Part shown: piece by piece, positions 40,945 to 50,015 of the stretch | How positions within the stretch are numbered: the stretch's first letter is position 1 | Layout of the letters: every line of letters starts with the position of its first letter | Assembly (NCBI GenBank): GCA_937980205.1 | Contig: CALJKW010000029.1 | Coordinates: 1 to 64,000, forward strand | DNA: 64,000 bases | Origin: an uncultured Myxococcales bacterium | GTDB lineage: Bacteria; Myxococcota; Myxococcia; Myxococcales; Myxococcaceae | Direction of reading: 5' to 3' | Notes under the pieces: generated by a model | The model's database searches: none | What the model saw: the letters and a program-made list of their open reading frames with translations, nothing else | What the model was told of the DNA's origin: nothing | Program-made: the position numbers and the translations under genes

Positions 40945-41217
40945 GTGGAGCAGCAACCGCCCGTCCGCATCGAGTACCCGACGGTCTACGCCTTCAAGGT
41001 GATGGGCAGGCAGGAGCACGGCTTCACCGAGTACGTGCGGCAGCTCTTCAAGCGGCTTTTGGGCACCGACGTGAGCCAGGACTCGATCAGCGAGCAGCCC
41101 AGCCGCCAGGGGAAATACGTCTCGGTGACCGTCTCGGTGTACCTGCTGTCAGAGGAGCAGCGGCAGATGATCTACGGCTCGCTGCACAAGGAGCGGCGCG
41201 TCCTCTACTACTTGTGA
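40945..41217 (+). CDS. DUF493 (YbeD-like) regulatory protein
   Basis: 90 residues, GTG start with GAGGAA upstream. IEYPTVYAFKVMGRQEHGF at the N-terminus and ISEQPSRQGKYVSVTVSVYL are typical of the DUF493/YbeD family, small ACT-like alpha/beta proteins of uncertain role (E. coli YbeD is next to lipB). Ends ERRVLYYL as many family members do. Confidence 0.82.
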   Translation: MEQQPPVRIEYPTVYAFKVMGRQEHGFTEYVRQLFKRLLGTDVSQDSISEQPSRQGKYVSVTVSVYLLSEEQRQMIYGSLHKERRVLYYL

Positions 41218-41253
41218 GGTTACGGCGCCGATGGTAGGCGCACTGCGACTTTC

Positions 41254-42000
41254 ATGGCCGACAGCTTCCCCTTCTACCTGCCCACCGAGGCACGCCGGCT
41301 GTTCACGTCGGACGGGGTCGCGCGCCGCGTCGCGCTGACCGCGCACTGGACGAACACCGCGCGGGTGCTCGAGCTCTACGGCTCGTCGGCGGGCATCGCG
41401 CTGGCGAAGGACCTAGGCTGCGACGTCACGCTCGCCGAGGGCGAAGACGCGATCGTGAAGGCGCTGGAGCAGCGGGTGCAGGCGGCCGGCGTCTCCGACC
41501 GGGTGAAGGTCTCGAAGGTCTCGTTCTCGTCGCTCTCGTTCCCCGAGGGCAGCCAGGACGGCGTGCTCGTGCTGGGGCGGCTCCTGGCTCCGCTCGACGA
41601 GGCGGCTCCGAAGCTGCGCCGGTTCCTCGCGCTGCGCGGCCGGCTGGTGATGACCTGGCCGGTGCGCGTGGGCCTGCGGCCCAACAAGGCCGCGCTCGAG
41701 TTCTGGGAGAAGAAGATCGGCGCGCCGCTCAAGAGCCCCCGCGAGTGCCTGATGTCGGTCGAGAAGCACGGCTACGAGCCGGAGACGATCGAGACTCCGA
41801 GCGAGGCCGAGCTCGACGACTACTACCGCAGCATCGAGGCCGCGCTCCCGAAGGCGCCGCCCGACAAGGCTGCGTTGCTCAAGGCCGAGCTCGACCTGCA
41901 CAAAGACGCCGGCGGCAAGACCGGCGTCACGCTCGCGCTGCTCGTCGCGCGGCGAAAAGAGCCGGGCGAGCGGCCGCCCGCGGCGCGCGACGGCGGCTAG
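41254..42000 (+). CDS. SAM-dependent methyltransferase-like protein
   Basis: 248 residues. Motif I-like VLELYGSSAGIALAKDLGCD (about 38-57) followed by DVTLAEGEDAIVKALEQRVQ, and a motif around DGVLVLGRLLAPLDEA where class I enzymes have the post-II/III strands; LRGRLVMTWPV continues the fold. The Gly-rich loop is imperfect (GSSAG for GxGxG), so activity is uncertain. No membrane or signal sequence. Acceptor substrate unknown. Confidence 0.65.
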   Translation: MADSFPFYLPTEARRLFTSDGVARRVALTAHWTNTARVLELYGSSAGIALAKDLGCDVTLAEGEDAIVKALEQRVQAAGVSDRVKVSKVSFSSLSFPEGSQDGVLVLGRLLAPLDEAAPKLRRFLALRGRLVMTWPVRVGLRPNKAALEFWEKKIGAPLKSPRECLMSVEKHGYEPETIETPSEAELDDYYRSIEAALPKAPPDKAALLKAELDLHKDAGGKTGVTLALLVARRKEPGERPPAARDGG

Positions 42001-42153
42001 ACCAGGCCCCGGAAGAACGAGCCGACGGCCCCGTCCCGTCGACTGAAGAGCGGGGTGCGGCGATGTGACCGCCGAATACGGCGCCGGCTGTCACGTCCGG
42101 TGCCTCGCTTGAAGCGAGCTCGACCATCTCCTCGCCGCGCTACGCTCTGCGGC

Positions 42154-45150
42154 ATGCCCAACCGTCCTGCGCTGGGGTTGCTCGTGCTCACCTTCGCGCT
42201 CTCGTGCGCGGAGCCGCCGCCCGCTGGCTCCGACGCGCCTGCCGTCGAGACGCTCCGCCAGGCGGCCGGCTCGAGCTCGGTGACCATCACCTTCGACGGA
42301 GGCGTCGCCGCGCTGGGCTGCCCGCGCTGCGGCGGCGACTGGGCGTGCAACGGCATCGGCAACTGGAGCGACGGCAGGCGCACCTTCATGGACCCCGCGC
42401 CGCCGGGCACGCACATCACGCAGGTCAACGTGACGATCACGTACATGTCGGCGCGGATCTCCACGCAGGTGCTGCTCAACGGCTTCTCGTACGATCTCTG
42501 GAGCGACCTCTCGCAGTTCTTCTCCTGCTCGGGCACCGCGTGCTTGACCCACACCACCACGGTGACCCCGTCGCCGTACGTCATCCCCGGCTGGGTGCGC
42601 GGAGGCGTGAACGAGCTCTGGCTGCTCGCTTCGGGGGCGCCACAGCCCGAGTCCTTCTGCGTGCGCTCGGTCACCATCACCGTGCACTGGACGGAGTCCA
42701 CGCTGCCGCTCGTGAGCCCCGCGTCGCTCACCTTCGCGCCCCAGCCGGTGGGCACGAGCTCGGCGCCGCAGTCCGTCGTCTTGACCAACCCCGGGCCCTA
42801 TCCGACGCACCTGCTCTCTGCCTCGACGACGGGGCCGTACGGCACGAACCCTACCGCCCTCGTGATGCAGCCCGACGCGTCGGTGAGCCTCGACGTCTGG
42901 TACCGGCCCACCGCGACCGGGTCTCAGTCGGGCTCGCTCGCGCTCACCACCGCCGCGGGCCCGCTCAGCGTGCCGCTGTTCGGCACCGCGCGCTTCGGGC
43001 AGCTCACCGCGACTCCGAACCCGGTGGCGTTCCCCGACACCGCGCTGAACACGACCGCGACCGCGCCGTGGTCGCTGCGCAACACCGGCGACTGGGAGCT
43101 GCAGATCCTGTCCTTCTCGCTGTCCGACGCCGGCTTCACGCTCGGACTGCCGCCGCTGCCGATCACGCTGCAGCCGCAGCAGGTGCTCATGCCGACGGCG
43201 AGCTTCCGCCCGGGCCGCCGCGGCGTGCACGCGGCGACCGCCACGTTCGTGCTCGACGGCGGGCTGCCGCCGAGCACGGTCTCCTTCTCCGGCAACGGCG
43301 TGGGAGCCGAGGTGCTCGTCACCGACGCCGGCGCCGCGTTCGGCGACGTCCGCGTCGCCACGACCGCGCGGCACACCGTCGGCCTGTGGAACGTCGGCGA
43401 GGCGCCGCTGTCGATCACCGCCCTGTCGGTGACGGGGGCCGCCGCAGCGAACTACGCCCTCGTGCCGATCGCGCTCCCGGTCACGGTGCAGCCGGGAGCC
43501 GTGCAGCCGCTCTCCATCGACTTCACGCCTTCGATGCGCGGCGTGAGGCAGGCGAACCTCGTGATCACCTCCAACGGAGCGGGCACCGGCGCCCCGCTCG
43601 CCGGTCGCGGCGTCGGGCCCTCGCTCTCGACGCCGCTCCCCACCACGTGGAACGCTCCGGTCGGCGGCTCGGTCGACGTCGGCGTGACGCTGCGGAACGA
43701 CGGCGAGCTCCCGGCGATCCTCTCCGGCGCGACGCTCGTCACCGGCACGCACTTCGCCGTCGACGCCGGGTTCCCCATCACGATCGCTCCGCTGGCGTCG
43801 GGGACGGTCGGCATGCGCTTCGCGCCGCTCGCCCCCGGCTCGCTCACCGACACGCTGCGCGTCGCGTACGACGCGCCGGGCATCTACAGCACCACGGTGC
43901 GCGGCAACGGGTCGGGGCCGGGCGCGTCGTTCGCCCCCGCCGACGTCGACGCCGGAGTCATCACGCCAGGCTCGCTCGTCACCCGCACCGTCGTGCTCAC
44001 GAACACCGGCAACCAGACGCTGACCGTCACGGGCGCGACGATCCTCGGTGGCGACGCCGCGCAGTTCGGCTACGCGAGCGCCACCAGCTTCACCGTCGCC
44101 GCTGGAGCGACCCGCAACCTGCTGCTCCGCTACCAGCCCACCGAGGTGGGCGCGCACGCCGCGACGCTCGAGCTCGCGAGCGCTCCCATTCCCGCGCGGC
44201 TGCCGCTGTGCGGGCGCGCGGAGACCGGGGCGCTGGTGGCTCCCGCGACCCACGACGTCGGCCTCGTGCGCCCAGGAGTTCCGCGCACGTCGACGCTCAC
44301 CGTCAGCAACGGCGGCGCGTGGCCGCTGCGGCTGCTCAGCGCGCAGCTCGGCGTCCCCGACGGAGGTGTCTTCGCCGTCACGGCGTCGCTGCCGCGCACC
44401 ATCCCCGTCGGGCAGAGCTACGCCCTCGGCGTCACCGCCAACGTCGTGGCGCCCGGCCCCGTGATGGACACGCTGACGCTGCTCGGCGACGCCTTCGATG
44501 CGGGCCCGACGGTGGTGCAGCTGCTCGCGACGGGCACCGACCGCTACCTGAGCGCGACGCCTTCGATGCTCGACTTCGGCCCGGTGCCGGTGGGCGGCCA
44601 GAGCCAGCTGCGGCTGCGGGTGAACAACCTCTCGACGGAGCCCGTGGCGGTGACGGCGATCTCCGGCGCGGCGCCGCCGTTCTCGCTCTCGGTGTCGGCG
44701 GGCCTCACGGTGCCCGCGGCCGGCTTCCGGGAGCTCGACGTGACCTTCCAGCCCACGGACGGCGGCCCGCATTCCTCAGAGCTCGGCTTCTTCGTCGCGG
44801 ACGCGGGCGTCGCGGATCTGCGCGTGTCGCTCGCGGGGTTCGGAGGCACCTCGAGCGGCACGGGCGGCGGAGCGGGCGGTGGCTCGGCCTCGGGCGGCGG
44901 CGACGCGACCGGCGGTGGCGACGCGACAGGCGGTGGCGGTGGCGAGAGCGGTGGCTCCGGCGGGGGGGCACAGGGCGCCGCAGGCGGAGCGGCGACCGGC
45001 GGTGGCGGCGAGCTGAGCTCTGGCGGCTGCGGCTGCGGCAGCGCGGGCGGCCTCGGGCCGTTCCTGCTCCTCGTCGCGTGGCTCGCAGCGCGCGGCGGGC
45101 GCAGCGGGGGTGCACCTGCGCGAAGTGCGCGGGCTCGAGGGGGGGCTTGA
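42154..45150 (+). CDS. Giant choice-of-anchor-D lipoprotein with MYXO-CTERM-like tail
   Basis: 998 residues. Lipoprotein signal ending FALSC (Cys18), then a beta domain of about 180 residues. From about 190 to 910 there are tandem ASH/choice-of-anchor-D modules of roughly 100 residues, each with a PVGTSSAPQSVVLTNPG-like start (similar: VRVATTARHTVGLWNVG; ITPGSLVTRTVVLTNTG; VPVGGQSQLRLRVNNLS). The end is a Gly/Ser-rich linker and a MYXO-CTERM-type sorting tail, SGGCGCGSAGG followed by a hydrophobic segment and Arg-rich end. This suggests surface display; both a lipobox and a sorting tail in one protein is unusual. Confidence 0.8.
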   Translation: MPNRPALGLLVLTFALSCAEPPPAGSDAPAVETLRQAAGSSSVTITFDGGVAALGCPRCGGDWACNGIGNWSDGRRTFMDPAPPGTHITQVNVTITYMSARISTQVLLNGFSYDLWSDLSQFFSCSGTACLTHTTTVTPSPYVIPGWVRGGVNELWLLASGAPQPESFCVRSVTITVHWTESTLPLVSPASLTFAPQPVGTSSAPQSVVLTNPGPYPTHLLSASTTGPYGTNPTALVMQPDASVSLDVWYRPTATGSQSGSLALTTAAGPLSVPLFGTARFGQLTATPNPVAFPDTALNTTATAPWSLRNTGDWELQILSFSLSDAGFTLGLPPLPITLQPQQVLMPTASFRPGRRGVHAATATFVLDGGLPPSTVSFSGNGVGAEVLVTDAGAAFGDVRVATTARHTVGLWNVGEAPLSITALSVTGAAAANYALVPIALPVTVQPGAVQPLSIDFTPSMRGVRQANLVITSNGAGTGAPLAGRGVGPSLSTPLPTTWNAPVGGSVDVGVTLRNDGELPAILSGATLVTGTHFAVDAGFPITIAPLASGTVGMRFAPLAPGSLTDTLRVAYDAPGIYSTTVRGNGSGPGASFAPADVDAGVITPGSLVTRTVVLTNTGNQTLTVTGATILGGDAAQFGYASATSFTVAAGATRNLLLRYQPTEVGAHAATLELASAPIPARLPLCGRAETGALVAPATHDVGLVRPGVPRTSTLTVSNGGAWPLRLLSAQLGVPDGGVFAVTASLPRTIPVGQSYALGVTANVVAPGPVMDTLTLLGDAFDAGPTVVQLLATGTDRYLSATPSMLDFGPVPVGGQSQLRLRVNNLSTEPVAVTAISGAAPPFSLSVSAGLTVPAAGFRELDVTFQPTDGGPHSSELGFFVADAGVADLRVSLAGFGGTSSGTGGGAGGGSASGGGDATGGGDATGGGGGESGGSGGGAQGAAGGAATGGGGELSSGGCGCGSAGGLGPFLLLVAWLAARGGRSGGAPARSARARGGA

Positions 45151-45198
45151 TGACCCCGATGCGCCGGAAGCCGCGCCCCGACTGCCCGGTTCGCCGAT

Positions 45199-46554
45199 CT
45201 AGCCCTCGTCGTCTTCGGCCGCGCTCTGCCCGTCGGGGCGCTCGAGGCCGCAGCGCTTGATGATGCGGTTGAGCTGGTTGCGGTGCAGGTTCAGCCGCCG
45301 CGCCGCCTCGGCGACGTTCCAGTCGGTCTCGACGAGCATCGCCTTCGCTGCTTCGCACGACGGCTGCTTCGAGTAGCTCGAGGCGGCCGGCGCGGGCTCC
45401 GGGGGGCGCGGGGCCGCGGCGACGACACCTTCTCCGGCCTGCTCCTCGAGGTGCTCGGCGCGCACGGTCTCGCTCTTCGCGACGTCGGCCTTCACCGCTG
45501 CGAGCTTCACGTGGTCTCGCAGCTCGCGCACGTTGCCGGGCCAGGGGCGCATCACCGCCGCCTCGACGAGCGAGACGTGCGCGACGCGGACCTTCTCGTC
45601 GCGCAGGCGCGCGTCGATGAGCCAGGGGATCTCTTCGCGGCGCTCACGCAGCGGCGGCACGCGCACCTCCACCTGCGCGAGTCGATAGAAGAGGTCCTGT
45701 CTGAACTCGCCGGCGGCGACGGCCCGTCTCAGGTCGCGGTTCGTCGCCGCCACCACGCGAACGTCGACCGGGGTCTCCTCGTTCGCGCCGACCGGCATCA
45801 CGACACGCTTCTCGAGCACGCGGAGCAGCTTCGCCTGAACCTCGGGGTGCAGCTCTCCGACCTCGTCGAGGAACAGCGTGCCGCCGTCGGCGGCCTGAAC
45901 GAGGCCCTGTCGTTCGCCGCCTTTGCGGTTGCCCAGAATGTCCTGGACGATGCCGAACAGCTGCGCCTCGGCGAGCGTCTCGACGAGCTCGGCGCAGTTC
46001 TTCGCGACGAAGGGCCCTCTTCGCCCTGCCGCCTCGTGAAACGTCCGCGCCGCGATCTCCTTGCCCGAGCCGTTCTCACCGCCGACCAGCACGGTGCGGT
46101 CAGACCGCGCGGCGATCGCCACCTTGTCGAGCTCGGCGCGCAGGGTCGGCCCGACGATGACGCTGCCCTCTGCCGTGACGCCCTCGCCGACGAGAAAGCG
46201 GCGCACGTCGTTGAAGAGCAGGAAGAGCGACGCGCCCGCGCGCACCACGTTGCCGCTCGCCGCGCGCCACTCGCCGTTCGGCTCGAGCTTCTTCCCCTGT
46301 ACGGCAGTGCCGTTCTTGCTGCCGAGGTCCTTCACCGTCCAGCCGGGCCCGTCGAACGAGATCGTCGCGTGCGGCCGCGACATCTTCGCGTCCGGCACCT
46401 TCAGCTGATCGCGATCGATCACCAGCGGGCCGGTGGAGATCGGAAACGCGCGCAGCTGCGGCGCGTTGCCCGAGAAGACGAGTACGGCCCCCGGCACCGG
46501 CCCCTGGCGCTCCGGAACGTCGACTCGGCTCTCTCCCTGCGTGGACCCCGCCAC
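45199..46554 (-). CDS. FHA-AAA+-Fis transcription regulator (sigma-54 activator-like, GAFTGA not recognisable)
   Basis: 451 residues from GTG 46554, which has AGGAGG at ideal spacing; a GTG two codons earlier is too close to it. The N-terminal FHA domain (about 20-110) has RPHATISF and DLGSKNGTAV, the phosphothreonine-reading loops. The AAA+ domain has Walker A GGENGSGKE and Walker B GGTLFLDEVGEL, plus sensor RVVAATNRDLR and the arginine stretch DLFYRLAQVEV. The C-terminus is a Fis-type helix-turn-helix (NVAEAARRLNLHRNQLNRII). The GAFTGA loop that normally follows LFG is replaced by IVQDILGNRKGG, so contact with sigma-54 is doubtful. Divergent from a Ser/Thr kinase that may supply the phospho-signal. 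Confidence 0.88.
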   Translation of the reverse strand: MAGSTQGESRVDVPERQGPVPGAVLVFSGNAPQLRAFPISTGPLVIDRDQLKVPDAKMSRPHATISFDGPGWTVKDLGSKNGTAVQGKKLEPNGEWRAASGNVVRAGASLFLLFNDVRRFLVGEGVTAEGSVIVGPTLRAELDKVAIAARSDRTVLVGGENGSGKEIAARTFHEAAGRRGPFVAKNCAELVETLAEAQLFGIVQDILGNRKGGERQGLVQAADGGTLFLDEVGELHPEVQAKLLRVLEKRVVMPVGANEETPVDVRVVAATNRDLRRAVAAGEFRQDLFYRLAQVEVRVPPLRERREEIPWLIDARLRDEKVRVAHVSLVEAAVMRPWPGNVRELRDHVKLAAVKADVAKSETVRAEHLEEQAGEGVVAAAPRPPEPAPAASSYSKQPSCEAAKAMLVETDWNVAEAARRLNLHRNQLNRIIKRCGLERPDGQSAAEDDEG

Positions 46555-46649
46555 TGACACGGCCTCCTATCGGACAGACACGGGCTGTGTCACCCGCGCC
46601 GTTGGCAGCGCCGCGGGATGCACGGGGCCGGCCAGGTCGCGACCGGCCA

Positions 46650-46665
46650 GGGCACGCGACTTGCT
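46650..46665 (+). promoter_or_regulatory. Sigma-54 (-24/-12) promoter of the TPR kinase
   Basis: GGGCACGCGACTTGCT matches TGGCAC-N5-TTGCW except the first base, with GG at -24 and GC at -12 and correct spacing. It is 57 bases upstream of the kinase ATG and lies in the divergent gap shared with the FHA-AAA+ regulator. Confidence 0.7.
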
Positions 46666-46722
46666 GCCGCCGAGTTGGCGCCGGTCGCCATTTGGAGAAA
46701 TGCTGCAGTCGCTGATTCCCCG

Positions 46723-48996
46723 ATGAGTCAATCCACCGCGAGCGAGTCTGGTGACGGCGCGACCGTCACGCCGATCCTCACCTACGAGCTGCCGCCGGGC
46801 ACGTTGGTGAGGCGCTACGCGGTCGTCGCCAAGATCGGCCAGGGGGGCATGGGCGTCGTCTACGCAGCGAGGGACTCGACGCTCGATCGCCCGCTGGCGC
46901 TCAAGCTCGTGCGCGGTGATCGCGGCGGCTCGAACCGCCTGCTCGGCGAAGCGCAGAACCTCGCGAAGCTGCAGCACCCCAACGTCGTCGCCGTGCACGA
47001 CGTCGGGCAGTTCATGGACCAGGTCTTCATCGCGATGGAGCTCATGCGCATGGACCTGCGCGGCTGGCTCCACGAGCGGGCGCGCAGCCCGCGAGAGATC
47101 GTGCGCATGTTCCTGCACGCGGGCCAGGGCCTCGCCGCCGCCCACGCGAAGGGCCTCGTCCACCGCGACTTCAAGCCCGAGAACGTGCTCATCGGTGACG
47201 ACGGCCGGCCGCGCGTGAGCGACTTCGGCCTCGCCACCAGCGCGAGCCAGGCGAAGGGGCGCGCGGGCACGCCGGACTACATGGCGCCCGAGCAGGCGCG
47301 CGGGGCGACGGTCGACGAGCGCGCCGACCAGTTCAGCTTCTGCGTCTCGCTGTACGAGGCGCTCTACGGGCGCCGGCCCTTCCCCAGCCCGCGCGATCTG
47401 CAGCGGCCGCTGCCGATGCTCGACCTCGAGCGCGGCGGCCGGCACGTCCCCACGTCGGTGCGGCGCGTGCTCTTCAAGGGGCTCGCCGAGAACCCCGACG
47501 CGCGCTTCTCGTCGATGAGCGCGCTGCTCGCGGCGCTCGCCGACGACCCCGAGCTGAGGCGCCGACGGCAGCAGCTCGTGGCGGCGGCGGCCGTCACGGG
47601 CGTCGCCGCGGCGGCTGTCATCGGCTGGCTGCTCACCCGCGAAACCCCGGACGAGCGCGGGCGCCGCGAATGTGTCGAGCGCGTGGCCACGCAGGCCGAG
47701 CAGATGTGGGGCCAGCAACGGCGAGCGGCGGTCAAGGCGGCCTTCTCCGCGGCGAAGGGAGACGACCTCTTCACCCGCATCGGAGAGCGCCTCGACCGCG
47801 AGGTCGCGGTCTGGCGTGGGGACGCGAGCGCGGCCTGCCGGCTCGCGCTGGGAACTCCCGAGCGCCGGCGGTGGACCGCATGCCTCGAAGAGCGCCGCAA
47901 GACGCTGCACAGCCTGTCGGACCTGTTCGCGACGGCCGATGCACAGGTGGTCACCGACGCGCCGAACACGCTCATGCTCGAGGTGCAGCCCTCGGAGACC
48001 TGCCGAATGGGCATCGCCCGTCACGGTCGCGCGGCGCCGGTCGACTCGGAGGCCGACGAGCGCATGCGGTCGGGGCTGGCCCGCGCGCGCGTGCTCAAGA
48101 CCGCCGGAAAGTTCGACGAGGCGCTGACGCAGGCGCTCGAGGTGCTGGACGAGGCGGCGGACGAGCAGCTGCCTCTCGTCGAGGCCGAGGCCCAGCTCCT
48201 CGCGGGAGAGATCCACTCGCAGCTGCGGCACGCCGAGGCCAAGGGCTACCTCGAGAGCGCGCTCGCGCTCGGCGAGGCGCTCGGCAACGACGAGCTGCGC
48301 GCCCGCGCGTGGATCGCGATGATGCCCACCTGCCTCGAGGCTGCGTGCGACGCCGCCTTCGCGGCCCGAATGGCCGACACCGTCGTCGAGCGCCTGGGCA
48401 GGCCGCCCCTGCTCGAGGCGTCGCGCCTCAACGCCGCGGGGCTCATCGCGTTCGGCCGGCGAGATCTCGAGACCGCCGAGAAGGCCTTCCGCGAGGCGCT
48501 CCAGCTGCGCGAAGCGCACCTGCCGAAAGATCACCCGCTCATCGCCCGATCTCTCAACAACCTCGCGTGGACGCTGCCCGACGACCGGCGCGTGCCGGTG
48601 CTGGAGTCGACGCTCGAGGTGCGCCGCAAGCTCTTCGGCGAGGGCCACCCCGAGACGGCGGGCGCGTACCACAACCTGGGAGAGGCGCTGCTGCGGGTGA
48701 AGCGCTGCGCCGAGGCCAGCCAGCGCTATTCGAGCGCCCTCGCGGTCTGGCAAGCGGGCACCGACGCCGCCCGGCTCGGCATCGAGCAGCGCGCGCTCGC
48801 CGAAGCGAAGGTGTGCCTCGCGCGCCTCGACGACGCGATCGCCCTGCTGCGGCTCGCCATCGCCAATCTGAAGGCGGGCAATGCGCCGGCTACCGAGCGC
48901 CGCCGGGCGCTCGAGCTGCTCATCAAGCTGCTCACCGACACCTACCGGCCGCCAGCCGAGGTCGAGCCGCTCAAAGACGAGATCCGCGACCTCTGA
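46723..48996 (+). CDS. Ser/Thr protein kinase with membrane segment and TPR-like region
   Basis: 757 residues. Kinase domain about 32-280: GQGGMG at 39-44, Lys61, HRDFKPEN 147-154, DFG 167-169, TPDYMAPEQ activation-end motif. A membrane helix at about 283-305 (LVAAAAVTGVAAAAVIGWLL) is followed by a Cys-containing region and helical TPR-like repeats (FDEALTQALEVLDEA, LETAEKAFREALQLREAHLP, HPETAGAYHNLGEALLRVKRC). ATG 46723 is taken as the start because a sigma-54 promoter lies inside the longer open frame. Together with the adjacent FHA regulator it forms a likely phospho-signalling pair. Confidence 0.9.
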   Translation: MSQSTASESGDGATVTPILTYELPPGTLVRRYAVVAKIGQGGMGVVYAARDSTLDRPLALKLVRGDRGGSNRLLGEAQNLAKLQHPNVVAVHDVGQFMDQVFIAMELMRMDLRGWLHERARSPREIVRMFLHAGQGLAAAHAKGLVHRDFKPENVLIGDDGRPRVSDFGLATSASQAKGRAGTPDYMAPEQARGATVDERADQFSFCVSLYEALYGRRPFPSPRDLQRPLPMLDLERGGRHVPTSVRRVLFKGLAENPDARFSSMSALLAALADDPELRRRRQQLVAAAAVTGVAAAAVIGWLLTRETPDERGRRECVERVATQAEQMWGQQRRAAVKAAFSAAKGDDLFTRIGERLDREVAVWRGDASAACRLALGTPERRRWTACLEERRKTLHSLSDLFATADAQVVTDAPNTLMLEVQPSETCRMGIARHGRAAPVDSEADERMRSGLARARVLKTAGKFDEALTQALEVLDEAADEQLPLVEAEAQLLAGEIHSQLRHAEAKGYLESALALGEALGNDELRARAWIAMMPTCLEAACDAAFAARMADTVVERLGRPPLLEASRLNAAGLIAFGRRDLETAEKAFREALQLREAHLPKDHPLIARSLNNLAWTLPDDRRVPVLESTLEVRRKLFGEGHPETAGAYHNLGEALLRVKRCAEASQRYSSALAVWQAGTDAARLGIEQRALAEAKVCLARLDDAIALLRLAIANLKAGNAPATERRRALELLIKLLTDTYRPPAEVEPLKDEIRDL

Positions 48997-49076
48997 CACC
49001 GGTGTGTCACCGCGTGTCGCGGTGTCGCGCGCGGCTTTTCGCCGCCTTGCGCGCATCGCAGGGCGCCGCGGACGGC

Positions 49077-49092
49077 TGGCACGAGCGCTGCT
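49077..49092 (+). promoter_or_regulatory. Candidate sigma-54 promoter of the pentapeptide-repeat gene
   Basis: TGGCACGAGCGCTGCT: the -24 half is perfect, the -12 half has CTGCT instead of TTGCT but keeps GC at -12. It lies 38 bases before the ATG and 80 bases after the kinase stop. Confidence 0.55.
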
Positions 49093-49130
49093 CTGGGCCC
49101 TCCCGAACTCGAACAAGGTGGGAGCAACCC

Positions 49131-49562
49131 ATGAAGACGATGATCCTGATGGCGATGACGGTGGCGACGGTGGCGGCGGCGCAGGGCAAGGATCTCCGCG
49201 GCGCGTACCTGTTCAATGCGCAGCTCGAGCGCGTGGACCTGCGCGGCGCCAACCTGAACAAGACGCAGCTCGGCCACGCGAACCTCAAGAACGCGGACCT
49301 CCGCGGGGCCAAGCTCAGCGGCGCCTACCTGTACCAGGCCGACCTGTCGGGCGCGGATCTGCGCGGCGCCGAGTTCAAGAGCCGCGCGCAGCTGCTCAAG
49401 GTCAACGTCACCGGCGCCCGCTTCGACAGCACCACCAAGCTGCCGTTCGGCGAGGCCGAGGCGCTCGAGCGCGGCATGGTGAAGGTCGAGACCGTCGAGA
49501 CGCCCGACCTGCCCGCGCAGCGCGAGGTGTCGCTCGACGGGCAGCAGGTGGCCTCGCGCTGA
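49131..49562 (+). CDS. Secreted pentapeptide-repeat protein
   Basis: 143 residues, ATG with GGTGGGAG upstream. Signal peptide MKTMILMAMTVATVAAAQG, then about nine A(D/N)LxX units (LRGAYLFNAQLERVDLRGAN; NADLRGAKLSGAYLYQADLS), forming a right-handed quadrilateral beta-helix. A short C-terminal region follows (LPFGEAEALERGMVKVETVE). Most pentapeptide proteins are cytoplasmic gyrase-binding or of unknown role; export to the periplasm or outside is notable here. Likely under sigma-54 control and followed by a strong hairpin. Confidence 0.85.
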   Translation: MKTMILMAMTVATVAAAQGKDLRGAYLFNAQLERVDLRGANLNKTQLGHANLKNADLRGAKLSGAYLYQADLSGADLRGAEFKSRAQLLKVNVTGARFDSTTKLPFGEAEALERGMVKVETVETPDLPAQREVSLDGQQVASR

Positions 49563-49586
49563 AGCGGACGCAGCGGACTCGAGAAC

Positions 49587-49617
49587 GGCGGCCGGGCCCT
49601 CACGTGGCCCGGCCGCC
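49587..49617 (+). terminator. GC-rich terminator hairpin after the pentapeptide gene
   Basis: Perfect 12-bp arms GGCGGCCGGGCC and GGCCCGGCCGCC around a 7-base loop, 25 bases after the stop, followed by TGTTCGTGT. The T tract is weak but the stem is very stable. Confidence 0.65.
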
Positions 49618-50015
49618 TGTTCGTGTCCCGGGGTGACGGCATGGCTTCCCGCTCGCGGAAAGCCGTGCCTCCTCCTCGCGAAACGAACGCGAAGAAGAGA
49701 GCTCACATGACCGTCCTGCGGTCGCCTGCCGTCTGACGGCCGGGTGACCGCCCCATCGACATGCGCCGAATTAGGAGGGTTGGCCGCGCCCGTGCGCCGC
49801 GGCTCGCTCGTGCTGGGCACGAGCGAAGAACGACTCCCGGTCGGCGAACGCCACGCGCTCGCCTGCACGCCGAGCGACACGTGTCGTCACGTGTCGCTCC
49901 AGCAATGCGTCAAGCACGCGTCGTCCCCAGTGCGTTCGGGCGCTGTCGCGTCCGATCTCTTTGGGCACGCACGTTGCTCTGTCTTGGTGCATCGTTCACG
50001 TGCTGGGGAGGAGCC
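49618..50015. other. Intergenic region without a supported gene
   Basis: About 400 bases. Open frames here have no coding character or ribosome sites. The only clear signal is the sigma-54-type element at 49963-49978. Confidence 0.5.
49963..49978 (+). promoter_or_regulatory. Sigma-54 (-24/-12) promoter of the lipoprotein/peroxidase operon
   Basis: GGGCACGCACGTTGCT, with GGCAC-N5-TTGCT exact, ends 37 bases before the ATG at 50016. It is nearly the same sequence as the kinase promoter at 46650. Confidence 0.65.

Noticed and set aside
46618..46722. N-terminal extension of the TPR kinase
   Set aside because: The sigma-54 -24/-12 element lies within it, so it cannot be part of the transcript from that promoter, and the sequence is not kinase-like.
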